Part shown: positions 1 through 6,258 of the stretch, piece by piece
Layout: every line of letters starts with the position of its first letter
How positions within the stretch are numbered: the first letter of the stretch is position 1
DNA from: Bacteroidota bacterium
Lineage (GTDB): Bacteria; Bacteroidota; Bacteroidia; Chitinophagales; UBA2359
Direction: 5' to 3'
DNA length: 6,331 bases
Assembly (NCBI GenBank): GCA_020627525.1
Contig: JAHDGP010000273.1
Span: 1 to 6,331, forward strand
Position numbers and translations under genes: made by a program
Notes under the pieces: model-generated
What the model was told of the DNA's origin: nothing
Database searches by the model: none
The model's input: only the letters and a program-made list of their open reading frames with translations

Positions 1-1
1 A

Positions 2-601
2 TTTACGGTTGGTTGTTTTTTCCTGCTATCCATTTCTTATCGAACCTATTTGACATTTGATGCTATTGAGTATGGCATTCCTGTAAGGCAAATCTATGGT
101 TTGCACATCAGAAAAGTGGTATTGGCAAGATTTGACAGTATGATGTTTGGTGTATTAGCGGCGTACCTATTTTATTTTCACAAATCAATTTGGGATAAAA
201 CGAAAAACTTTACATTTGTCATTGGTTTAATTTTATTTGGTTTGTATAGATGGAATATTTGGTGGACCAATCCTGTTTTATTGGGTACTGTTTCGTTTAC
301 CATTCCAGCACTGGCGACCTTTTTTGTTTTACCAAAATTAAACTCTATAAAATCGGCTAAAGGCGTTTTTGCTAAGTTCATTGTAATGATCAGTATCACC
401 TCCTATTCTATGTACTTGATACATACTTCTATTAGAGATGTCATAATGCATTTATTACCACAAACATCTAGTACCTGGGCATTTATTTCTTATGGGATTT
501 ATTGGGTAATGGTCATTATATTTTCGTTAATTGCTTATCTCATTATTGAAAAACCAATTATGGCTTTCCGTAATAAAATGTATACAAAACAATCTATTTA
601 A
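2..601 (+). CDS. Acyltransferase-3 family membrane O-acyltransferase, C-terminal part (5' end outside window)
   Basis: The reading frame is open from the left edge and ends at TAA 599-601, leaving about 199 residues of a longer protein. It is very hydrophobic, with roughly five or six membrane helices. Features of the C-terminal half of the acyltransferase-3 (OafA/YrhL-like) family are visible: the RFDSMMFGVLAAYL segment, the ITSYSMYLIH helix start, and a last helix running into YLIIEKPI followed by a basic tail. Family members move acetyl or other acyl groups across or at the inner membrane onto sugars of O-antigen, capsule or exopolysaccharide. The catalytic N-terminal His/Arg region lies outside the window, so the acyl donor and target cannot be judged. 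A TTG at 50 is the first formal start codon inside the window, but the frame upstream of it reads as protein too, so it is not the true start. The next gene begins 10 bases downstream, so the two are probably cotranscribed. Confidence 0.9.
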   Translation, partial: FTVGCFFLLSISYRTYLTFDAIEYGIPVRQIYGLHIRKVVLARFDSMMFGVLAAYLFYFHKSIWDKTKNFTFVIGLILFGLYRWNIWWTNPVLLGTVSFTIPALATFFVLPKLNSIKSAKGVFAKFIVMISITSYSMYLIHTSIRDVIMHLLPQTSSTWAFISYGIYWVMVIIFSLIAYLIIEKPIMAFRNKMYTKQSI

Positions 602-611
602 TCTTTTATCA

Positions 612-1121
612 ATGGGTTCATATATCAAATACTTACTGGTTTATATTGTATTGGTTGCTTTGGTTTTCTTTGGAATTTTTCAAAAAATAAAAAACAAACC
701 AGACCGCAAACCTGTAAAGCTTTCAATGATCTTAAAGGCGGAAAAAAAGGATAAAATATTGTTGTATTACAAAACGCCTCACGGAAAATACACGGAACAA
801 AATACATTAAAAAGAGACATAATGGGTGGTAATGTACAACAAACGATAGAGTTTAATTTGCCAGCAGAGGCATCTACTGTTAGACTTCATGTCAGTAGAA
901 ACAAACAAAAGAACGCCATTGCCATAAATGAAATACAAGCTTCAGATGGACTTCGTATAAAAAAGTATCGCAAAAGAGGAATGATTGAATATTTTAGACC
1001 AAATAAATTTATTGAAAAATTGAAGGTGGTGAATAATGATGTCCTTGTGAATACCAAACCAATTAAGGGGCAATACAATCCGTTTTTTCATGAAATTAGT
1101 TTGGAGTATTTGCTTTGGTAA
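612..1121 (+). CDS. Small single-pass membrane protein of unknown function
   Basis: The protein is 169 residues from ATG 612. The frame extends upstream to 531, but that part overlaps the acyltransferase C-terminus, so the ATG just after its stop is the sensible start. One hydrophobic helix (about residues 5-23) is followed by a basic stretch (KIKNKPDRKPVK) and a soluble domain of about 130 residues. Alternating hydrophobic residues and the order 'QQTIEFNLP...VRLHVSR...AIAINEIQ' suggest a beta-sandwich. I have seen similar small domains attached to membrane glycan-synthesis proteins of Bacteroidetes, but I cannot name a family. There are no cysteines and no catalytic motif. Position, 10 bases after an acyltransferase and before a sulfotransferase, suggests a part in cell-surface glycan assembly. 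That role is inference. Confidence 0.75.
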   Translation: MGSYIKYLLVYIVLVALVFFGIFQKIKNKPDRKPVKLSMILKAEKKDKILLYYKTPHGKYTEQNTLKRDIMGGNVQQTIEFNLPAEASTVRLHVSRNKQKNAIAINEIQASDGLRIKKYRKRGMIEYFRPNKFIEKLKVVNNDVLVNTKPIKGQYNPFFHEISLEYLLW

Positions 1122-1142
1122 TATTGGATAATTGATATTGTC

Positions 1143-1206
1143 ACACCTTCGGAGTTTAGATAATTCATTAAAATATTTTGGCATTATAATTTCAGCCCTT
1201 CAGGCT
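1143..1206. repeat. Two short CCTTC-loop hairpins in the intergenic gap
   Basis: Two 13-base imperfect palindromes, ACACCTTCGGAGT (1143-1155) and AGCCCTTCAGGCT (1194-1206), lie 51 bases apart start to start and share the core CCTTC(G/A)GG. The second is followed by TTTTG and could serve as a weak terminator for the upstream gene pair, though its stem is only 4 bp. The rest of the 179-base gap (1122-1300) is AT-rich and shows no small gene. Similar sequences with an ACCTTCGGAGT core seem familiar from intergenic DNA of flavobacteria, but I cannot assign them to a named repeat family. Confidence 0.3.
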
Positions 1207-1300
1207 TTTGAAGAATATATTGCCAATACTTCTTTAATCTATTGAAAGTATTTCATTTAAAATTTGTTTGTATCTTGAAAGCTGAAATTAGGAAATTAGA

Positions 1301-1921
1301 ATGAATAAAAATTTAAATAAAAAGCACCACGCTTTGATAACTGGGACAGGGCGTGCTGGAACGACCTTAATAATGATTCTGTTGACAAAATTAGGATTGG
1401 ATACTGGTTTTTCAACAGATGATTACAAAGAATATATTTACGATAATTGTAATGCTGGTTTGGAGAAAATTTTGATGATGGAAAACCCTCCTTACATTAT
1501 CAAAAATCCTGGATTTTGTGATGGGCTTGAAAAAAACATTTTAAGGAAAGACATACAAATTGACCATGTATTTATTCCTATTCGGGATGTTAGGGAAGCG
1601 GCCAAAAGCAGATTGCAAATTGATAAAGAAGCTGATAAAAGTAATTACAGTGAAGGGGTTCCCATTCCAGGCGGTTTGTGGGGAACCGAAAATCCCAAAG
1701 ATCAAGAACTGGTATTGTATCAAAAACTTAGCAACTTGATGCTGGTTTTGTCAAAATATTTTGTTCCCTTCACACTCATTCATTATCCTAAATTGACCAA
1801 AAAATCTAGGTATTTGTATAGAAAATTAAAGCCTGTTTTGAAGGATATTGGTTTTGAGCAATTCGACAAAATTTATAGCGAAACCGTTCGTCCAGAATTG
1901 GTGCATAACTATGGTAAATGA
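1301..1921 (+). CDS. Sulfotransferase-like protein (PAPS-dependent fold)
   Basis: The protein is 206 residues from ATG 1301, which is preceded by TTAGGAAA, a possible weak ribosome site. The N-terminus ALITGTGRAGTTLIMILL (residues 11-28) matches the 5'-phosphosulfate-binding loop of sulfotransferases, a P-loop variant ending in GTT rather than the GKS/T of kinases. IPIRDVREAAKSRLQ (residues 92-106) matches the 3'-phosphate-binding segment, with Arg95 and Ser103 as the likely contacts. A distal segment, LIHYPKLTKKSRYLYRKLKPVL with its FP/YP-then-basic pattern, is also family-like. Such enzymes transfer sulfate from PAPS to a hydroxyl of a sugar or small molecule, in the cytoplasm. It is at the short end for the family, with both cofactor-binding elements kept. 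Its neighbours suggest a glycan target, but substrate cannot be read from the sequence. It is convergent with the methyltransferase gene. Confidence 0.82.
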   Translation: MNKNLNKKHHALITGTGRAGTTLIMILLTKLGLDTGFSTDDYKEYIYDNCNAGLEKILMMENPPYIIKNPGFCDGLEKNILRKDIQIDHVFIPIRDVREAAKSRLQIDKEADKSNYSEGVPIPGGLWGTENPKDQELVLYQKLSNLMLVLSKYFVPFTLIHYPKLTKKSRYLYRKLKPVLKDIGFEQFDKIYSETVRPELVHNYGK

Positions 1922-1933
1922 TATAGATGCATT

Positions 1934-1981
1934 GTGGAGGCGTAATATATTACGTCTGTACGGAATGCAATGAATTGCATT
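1934..1981. repeat. Double-palindrome intergenic element (possible decayed interspersed repeat, possible bidirectional terminator)
   Basis: Two inverted repeats sit side by side between two convergent genes. The first, 1938-1957, is AGGCGTAATATATTACGTCT, which is self-complementary except for one G/T-type pair, and pairing continues imperfectly outward to 1934-1961. The second is AATGCAAT (1964-1971), GA, ATTGCATT (1974-1981), a perfect 8-bp repeat. The methyltransferase stop codon (1980-1982) overlaps its right arm. An extra ATGCATT lies just outside on the left (1927-1933). The arrangement resembles GTAGAGACG...CGTCTCTAC palindromes that I recall as common interspersed intergenic elements in Bacteroidetes and cyanobacteria. 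Here the arms read GTGGAGGCG and CGTCTGTAC, so it would be a partly decayed copy. There is no flanking U-run, so terminator function is only suggested by position. Confidence 0.65.
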
Positions 1982-2630
1982 ATTTTATGAATTTTGTTTT
2001 TGCGTTTGGAAATTTCTTTCGCATAATTAAATAGGAGCATTTATCTCCCACTTTCAATGTAAATTCAGGGACTCGCACGCCTATGTTTTGCCTGACTAAA
2101 TCTAGCATTAGGTCGATCATCCCTTTGTACTTTTCTCCGTCAAAAAGTTCGGCAGCCCAATCTTCAATTAAATAGTAGCCACCAGGTTTTAAATGCTTGA
2201 ACAAGGCTTTGAAACAAGTAGCGGTTTCTTTTTTTGTATGTGCTCCGTCGTCTAATATTATATCAAACTTGCCATGTTCGACAGCTATCTCTTGTAACTT
2301 TTCTTTGTCATTTTGATCGCAAACTATAAACTCAACATTGTCCCTAAATCCAGGGTCTCTTATGGGTTTAAACAAATCTATTCCAATGATTTTTGTTTTG
2401 GGATGTTGAAAATAATCTGCGAAATAATTCAGTGACCCTCCTTCAGCTACACCTATTTCCAACAAATTTATCTGCTTGTATTTCAATGCCTGAAGTACTT
2501 GAATGTATTCGTGGTTCAGACCAGATTCAAATTTGTCTGTTGGGTATTGCGGATTGAAATAAAACCTGCCAGCAGGAAGCTCTGTTCCTGGTGGCAATTT
2601 TATATTCTTTTGTTGTTTCTTATTACTCAC
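1980..2630 (-). CDS. Class I SAM-dependent sugar O-methyltransferase-like protein
   Basis: The protein is 216 residues. The start is GTG at 2630-2628; an in-frame TAA lies about five codons upstream and no ATG is available near the N-terminus. The Rossmann methyltransferase motifs are clear: LLEIGVAEGGSL (residues 56-67, SAM loop), IIGIDLF (81-87, acidic Asp85 for the ribose), FDIILDDGAH (122-131), and LKPGGYYLIEDW (147-158). The paired Asp127/Asp128-Gly-x-His131 and Glu156/Asp157 resemble the metal-binding acidic residues of the Mg2+-dependent macrolide-sugar methyltransferases (MycE and demethylmacrocin O-methyltransferase group). YPTDKFESGLNHEY (29-42) also fits the N-terminal TDK...HxY pattern of that group. 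The likely reaction is O-methylation of a sugar hydroxyl on a nucleotide sugar or glycan, in the cytoplasm. The specific acceptor is unknown. It has its own candidate promoter 46 bases upstream and lies 108 bases after the cytochrome-like gene. Confidence 0.88.
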   Translation of the reverse strand: MSNKKQQKNIKLPPGTELPAGRFYFNPQYPTDKFESGLNHEYIQVLQALKYKQINLLEIGVAEGGSLNYFADYFQHPKTKIIGIDLFKPIRDPGFRDNVEFIVCDQNDKEKLQEIAVEHGKFDIILDDGAHTKKETATCFKALFKHLKPGGYYLIEDWAAELFDGEKYKGMIDLMLDLVRQNIGVRVPEFTLKVGDKCSYLIMRKKFPNAKTKFIK

Positions 2631-2657
2631 AGTTGGTTTTTAGTTTTGATACTACTG

Positions 2658-2682
2658 CTTTTGAAATGGTATTATTCAAAAG
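2658..2682. promoter_or_regulatory. Inverted repeat CTTTTGAA-9-TTCAAAAG upstream of the methyltransferase
   Basis: A perfect 8-bp inverted repeat, CTTTTGAA (2658-2665) and TTCAAAAG (2675-2682), is separated by 9 bases. It overlaps the candidate -7 box on the - strand and the expected transcription start, which is where a repressor operator could sit. It could equally be a hairpin ending the cytochrome-like transcript, but no U-run follows it in that direction. AT-rich DNA yields such repeats by chance, so support is modest. Confidence 0.4.
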
Positions 2683-2684
2683 TA
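2677..2684 (-). promoter_or_regulatory. Candidate Bacteroidetes-type -7 promoter box (TACTTTTG)
   Basis: Read on the - strand, 2684-2677 gives TACTTTTG, an exact match to the TAnnTTTG box of the Bacteroidetes primary sigma factor. About 18 bases further upstream is TTTTAG, a poor match to the TTTG -33 element. The start codon at 2630 would lie roughly 40 bases after the expected transcription start, a normal leader length. This supports transcription of the methyltransferase separately from the operon upstream. Confidence 0.5.
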
Positions 2685-2738
2685 ACATTATAGTATATAA
2701 AACTAAAACCTAACCCCTATATAAAATTTCTCTAAACT

Positions 2739-4175
2739 TTAATCCGCTACTTGCTTTTGGGCGTGGTCAAAAACAAAGCTGTAAGATGCTGGCCACTTTT
2801 CATTTCCTGAAGGAGATTTTACTGTAGCCGTTGCGTGACAATCTATACAGGACAAACTCTGCACATAGGTTTCGGCAACTGGATTTCCAAAAACTTGGAC
2901 GGTTGGAGAAGTCCCACCAAACTCCAAAGCGTTGTTTCCGTCTTTATTGTTCATTGTATTTGCAACTGCTGTGTTTGGCCATTGTACATTTATTAGTTGA
3001 TAATATTGCCATACAGAATTACTATTTGCTGCAATGATTTGTTCTTTTACAACTTTGTTCAATTCGGCTGCATCTTTACCTATACTGTTTATTTTTTCTC
3101 TAACTGTTTGGTTGGGTGTAGCCAGACTGTCTTTTCCAGGCACAACAACTTTAGCGGCTGTATTTACTTGACAACGCTTGGTACAATTAGGATTATAAAA
3201 AGTGTATTCCTTGTCCATTTCACTAGAATATTGAGTTGGATTGTTATCGACATGTTCAAAACTTGCCCATAGTAATTGTGGCGTTGATGGTGTCCGAACG
3301 ATGATGTGTAAACCCACCAAACCTAAATAAGTTGGTTGAAAATCTTGGGTAACCAACCTTGTTTTTTTCTTTTTATCTTTATCAATGTACTCCTCAAAAT
3401 ATACTGTTCGGGGAACGCAGGCTTGTATCATTTTGTACTTCTGTTTTATTCCTCCAGTGTTGTTATCCCATTCTTCATCAGAAAACTGTTTCCAAGCTGC
3501 TTTCAATTCAGTTGATCCATCTGGCAACCATAATTTATCTTGAATAGCAAAACTCCATAAAGAATCTGGATCATAAAGTTTATTGTCATTTATAAAATTA
3601 AACTCAATTGAATCAATCAATACTTCGTACCAAACCAAATTACCATCTTGAGCGGTCAGCCATTGTGGTCCAGAAGCTTGAAAAAGATCTTTTATATCTT
3701 GCCCTTGCTTGCCTGTAGTTTTACTGGGAGCCCTAAAAATTCTATTCAAAGAACAATCCTCATCTGGTCCTAAAGGCGCCAGTTGATTATCTGCCCAGCT
3801 ATCTGGTGCTGTATTTCTAAAGACACCACTTATATCTGCAAAGGTTTCCCAAACGGTGGCTCCCAAATCGCCCGGTTGCCCTACCTGACTAAAACCTACA
3901 TCAGCAGGTTGCCCATCTACATATTTGCCTGAAGCCTCTTTTTTAGCAGGCCAATTTAATGCTAAAAATGTTTCCCAAGCAAAAACATTGACACAGTTTT
4001 GATTTAGAATTGCTGCATCTGATGGCAACTTTCCATCCATACTAATTTCTTGACACAACAGCGTATAATTTGAACTGGACTCGCTTGAATAATCATTTTC
4101 ATTTTTACTACTTGTAAATAATAAAATAGCGACCAACAGTATTAGACTAAATATAATTGTATTCTTTTTCATCAT
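2739..4175 (-). CDS. Exported single-heme c-type cytochrome-like protein of unknown function
   Basis: The protein is 478 residues. ATG 4175 overlaps the stop of the upstream gene; a second ATG follows at once, so either could be used. An N-terminal KK plus hydrophobic helix (about 7-20) is a secretion signal or membrane anchor; no lipobox Cys and no clear AxA cleavage site is seen. The only heme motif is CIDCH at residues 443-447 (bases 2835-2849), 31 residues from the C-terminus, so a c-type heme would be attached outside the cytoplasm. Other conspicuous segments are FAWETFLALNWPAK (65-78), LWLPDGS...AAW (215-228), LGLVGLHIIVRTPSTPQ then WASFEHVDN (284-311), and AETYVQSLSC (434-443). I recognise these as typical of a family usually labelled 'cytochrome c family protein', whose role is not known to me. 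Cys331-x-x-x-Cys335 and other cysteines may form disulfides. It is translated from the same transcript as the upstream lipoprotein and may be its electron-transfer partner; that is inference. Confidence 0.88.
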   Translation of the reverse strand: MMKKNTIIFSLILLVAILLFTSSKNENDYSSESSSNYTLLCQEISMDGKLPSDAAILNQNCVNVFAWETFLALNWPAKKEASGKYVDGQPADVGFSQVGQPGDLGATVWETFADISGVFRNTAPDSWADNQLAPLGPDEDCSLNRIFRAPSKTTGKQGQDIKDLFQASGPQWLTAQDGNLVWYEVLIDSIEFNFINDNKLYDPDSLWSFAIQDKLWLPDGSTELKAAWKQFSDEEWDNNTGGIKQKYKMIQACVPRTVYFEEYIDKDKKKKTRLVTQDFQPTYLGLVGLHIIVRTPSTPQLLWASFEHVDNNPTQYSSEMDKEYTFYNPNCTKRCQVNTAAKVVVPGKDSLATPNQTVREKINSIGKDAAELNKVVKEQIIAANSNSVWQYYQLINVQWPNTAVANTMNNKDGNNALEFGGTSPTVQVFGNPVAETYVQSLSCIDCHATATVKSPSGNEKWPASYSFVFDHAQKQVAD

Positions 4176-4177
4176 TA
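4173..4177 (-). other. TAATG stop/start overlap
   Basis: Read on the - strand, TAATG joins the TAA of the lipoprotein gene (4177-4175) to the ATG of the cytochrome-like gene (4175-4173), sharing one A. This arrangement favours translational coupling and implies that the two proteins are made together in related amounts. A second ATG directly after the first (4172-4170) gives an alternative start without any overlap. Confidence 0.85.
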
Positions 4178-6100
4178 TAATTTTAAATCGTTCGTTTTAG
4201 CAACCCTAAAAAATGCAGGAGTAACCAGTGTGCTAATGGAAGGATCATTGTTACAAGATATTTTAATGGATTTATTTCCAAAAGGTGTATCTGGCGGTGT
4301 GTATAAAGTGCCTGTATAAAATTGTGCTGGGTCTTCTTCAAAGTCTTTTTTTACACCTTCAGGGTTATCAGGAACAAATTTCATATCTGTCAACTGCCCT
4401 GTATCCGTGTCATAAAATTCAAATTTTGCGTCAGTGCATTTATCAAAACCACTCGCAATTATTAGAACCTCCTTATTTTCGGAATCTACATATGAAGTAA
4501 TAGGATTAGAACTAAAATTACTCTTTTTATCCAAGCCATAAGCTAAGCTTGCTTCATACAAATTATTGTAAATAACCAATTCTACAGAAGGCAAATTATT
4601 TTCAGAAACGCAATCTTGCGCAGGAGCTTTCTCAGGCATCGCATGAGAGGCAGCCACTAACTGCACCTCCATTGTCTGTGCAATTTGTGAAGCGTATAGA
4701 AGCGGCAAGGAAGCTACTTTTATTTCACTTGTCTTTATATCCCAACTTTCAGGCACTTCAAATTTTGCTCTTAAAATCATATTGTTTGGATAATAGGGAT
4801 TGCTCACTTCTCCTCTCAACACTTTCCAGCAATCTTCTATTTTGCCGCCCTTCTCAATCACAGATTGGGGCAACTCAAAAACATCAAAATTAGGTAGCTG
4901 TAAATACAATCCTACAGGATTCAAAAGTGTTCCCGCTAGTGAATTATTAGCTATAACCTGATTGACTGATTGCCCGATGTGGGGATCACTGTTTCGATAA
5001 GGTCTGCCATAATTTGAACAACAAATCAAACCATTAGCCACGTCATTATCTATTGATTTACTCTCGTTACGAGGAATGCAAGCTCCAGCGGCTAAAACAA
5101 TTTCGGCAGACAATTCATTGGGGGAACTTGTTAAATGAATAGCCCCTCCTGAAGTATCTGTAACTTCAGTTCCAGAATTCCATTTATTAACAGGATTATA
5201 GGCGTAACTGCCATTGGGTAACTGCACTGCTTTACCATCAACTGTTAGGCGCAAATCGTCAATTACAATATTCGGGTTTCCTAAAGTTTCTTTGTAAATT
5301 TTCAAAACTGATTCTGGCGACACACTCCACAGCGACCAGTAATATTCAGGGTTTTCACAAGTAAACATTGCCCAGTCCAATTCACTACCATCCTCTGACC
5401 TTTTTGCTGCAAATTCACAATACTCATCTAGCCAACCACGAGGTCCTGTTGGATCAAAAGCGGTGTTGCCATACTTAACTTTTCCTGAACAAAGGTCATC
5501 ACCACTTGGCAATATATTTGGATCAAACTTTGTGAATTCAGAATACTTTTTTGCAAAAGCTGTTGGTCCTACATCTGCCAATTCATATAATGCATATTTT
5601 GCTTCGATGTGCGGCTCTTTATTTTCTTTTACTATTTTATTAAGCTGACTTTGGTAATAAAAATAAATACGATATGGAAAAGAATTCCAGCGAATAGGCA
5701 CTGCAATGGGCGGCTTGTCCATCGCTACTTTTTTGGGATTGAAATAGTAATCACCAGGTAGGGAGTTTATGTATGAAGGCTCTAAGCCTACGCTTATAGA
5801 ATTCTCCGTCCAAGCCCCGACAAAATCATCCCACACATCGAAAAAGGCTTCTTGGGTTTCAAGCGGTAGATCTGCCACATCTTTCTTTCCTACAAATGCG
5901 GGAGTATTAAATGCTTTCAAGAGGCCATTGGAATCCAATGTTGGATTTATCATTGCATTTAGCTCTAACCCCTCATTAGTTTCACCATTTAGCTCAGTTT
6001 CTAAAATTGGTTTATCACCTTTGCAAGAAATCATTAAAAAAAAGCATAGTAATATTACATACCTGTTTTGTTTAGGTAACGAATTAGACATTCCAACCAT
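4175..6100 (-). CDS. Large cysteine-rich predicted lipoprotein of unknown function
   Basis: The protein is 641 residues from ATG 6100; ATG 6091 (Met4) is an equally plausible start. A basic N-terminus and hydrophobic core (about 14-25) end in LMISC, with Cys26 as the likely lipidated residue. The -3 Met is unusual but tolerable. Mature KGDK follows, so the protein is probably tethered in the envelope and perhaps sent to the outer membrane. No CxxCH motif is present. Ten further cysteines (204, 228, 248, 341, 360, 361, 424, 497, 555, 616) suggest several disulfides. The central region is rich in Trp/Tyr (for example PEYYWSLWSVSPES, 251-264). The last 100 residues or so, starting near VLIIASGFDKC (545-555), look like a beta-rich, Ig-like domain. 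I do not recognise a named family. It is the first gene of a two-gene unit with the cytochrome-like gene, so a shared periplasmic or surface redox or binding role is plausible but unproven. Confidence 0.86.
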   Translation of the reverse strand: MVGMSNSLPKQNRYVILLCFFLMISCKGDKPILETELNGETNEGLELNAMINPTLDSNGLLKAFNTPAFVGKKDVADLPLETQEAFFDVWDDFVGAWTENSISVGLEPSYINSLPGDYYFNPKKVAMDKPPIAVPIRWNSFPYRIYFYYQSQLNKIVKENKEPHIEAKYALYELADVGPTAFAKKYSEFTKFDPNILPSGDDLCSGKVKYGNTAFDPTGPRGWLDEYCEFAAKRSEDGSELDWAMFTCENPEYYWSLWSVSPESVLKIYKETLGNPNIVIDDLRLTVDGKAVQLPNGSYAYNPVNKWNSGTEVTDTSGGAIHLTSSPNELSAEIVLAAGACIPRNESKSIDNDVANGLICCSNYGRPYRNSDPHIGQSVNQVIANNSLAGTLLNPVGLYLQLPNFDVFELPQSVIEKGGKIEDCWKVLRGEVSNPYYPNNMILRAKFEVPESWDIKTSEIKVASLPLLYASQIAQTMEVQLVAASHAMPEKAPAQDCVSENNLPSVELVIYNNLYEASLAYGLDKKSNFSSNPITSYVDSENKEVLIIASGFDKCTDAKFEFYDTDTGQLTDMKFVPDNPEGVKKDFEEDPAQFYTGTLYTPPDTPFGNKSIKISCNNDPSISTLVTPAFFRVAKTNDLKL

Positions 6101-6141
6101 AACGATTATTTTACAGTCTATTTAGGATTCACATGGCAAAC

Positions 6142-6171
6142 CACACCTATGCATTTATATGCAAATACAAA
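6142..6171 (-). promoter_or_regulatory. Weak candidate promoter for the lipoprotein-cytochrome operon
   Basis: On the - strand, TTTG (6171-6168) is followed after 18 bases by TAGGTGTG (6149-6142), which differs from TAnnTTTG by one position in the TTTG half. This would place the transcript start near 6135 and give a leader of about 35 bases before the start at 6100. The spacing fits a Bacteroidetes promoter but the match is imperfect, and other TTTG runs lie close by. No Shine-Dalgarno sequence is visible before the start codon. Confidence 0.25.
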
Positions 6172-6211
6172 TAGAGCATTTAAAAAATAAAAAAATTACG
6201 TATATATTCTA

Positions 6212-6238
6212 AATACAGAAAAATTGATTTTCTGTATT
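6212..6238. repeat. Perfect 11-bp inverted repeat, 5-base spacer (terminator or operator candidate)
   Basis: AATACAGAAAA (6212-6222), spacer ATTGA (6223-6227), TTTTCTGTATT (6228-6238). The arms are exactly complementary. Each arm contains only two G or C bases, so the hairpin would be weak for an intrinsic terminator. On the - strand it is followed by TTTAG, so it might end a gene to the right of the window. Its symmetry and place upstream of the lipoprotein operon also fit a dimeric regulator site. The sequence does not decide between these. Confidence 0.5.
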
Positions 6239-6258
6239 AAACAATCGAAGGAAAGGTG

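Noticed and set aside
531..611. Upstream extension of the small membrane protein to an ATG at 531
   Set aside because: The extension lies entirely over the acyltransferase C-terminus in another frame and adds residues unlike a leader; ATG 612 just after the stop is a better start.
1261..1300. Possible promoter TATCTTGA before the sulfotransferase gene
   Set aside because: It only loosely matches TAnnTTTG and no TTTG lies at the proper distance upstream, so I did not annotate it.
1301..1921. Reading the GTGRAGTT loop as a nucleotide kinase P-loop
   Set aside because: The Lys of GxGKS/T is missing and a second segment, IRDVREAAKS, matches the sulfotransferase 3'-phosphate site.
2694..2726. 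Direct repeat TATATAAAA at 2694-2702 and 2718-2726
   Set aside because: Low-complexity AT sequence that is expected by chance in this base composition; not convincing as a regulatory repeat.
2997..3272. Open + strand frame of 91 codons opposite the cytochrome-like gene
   Set aside because: Antisense shadow; Cys/Phe-rich translation typical of the reverse complement of a coding strand.
5769..6125. Open + strand frame of 118 codons opposite the start of the lipoprotein gene
   Set aside because: It is antisense to a strongly supported gene and its translation shows no domain, signal or composition expected of a real protein.
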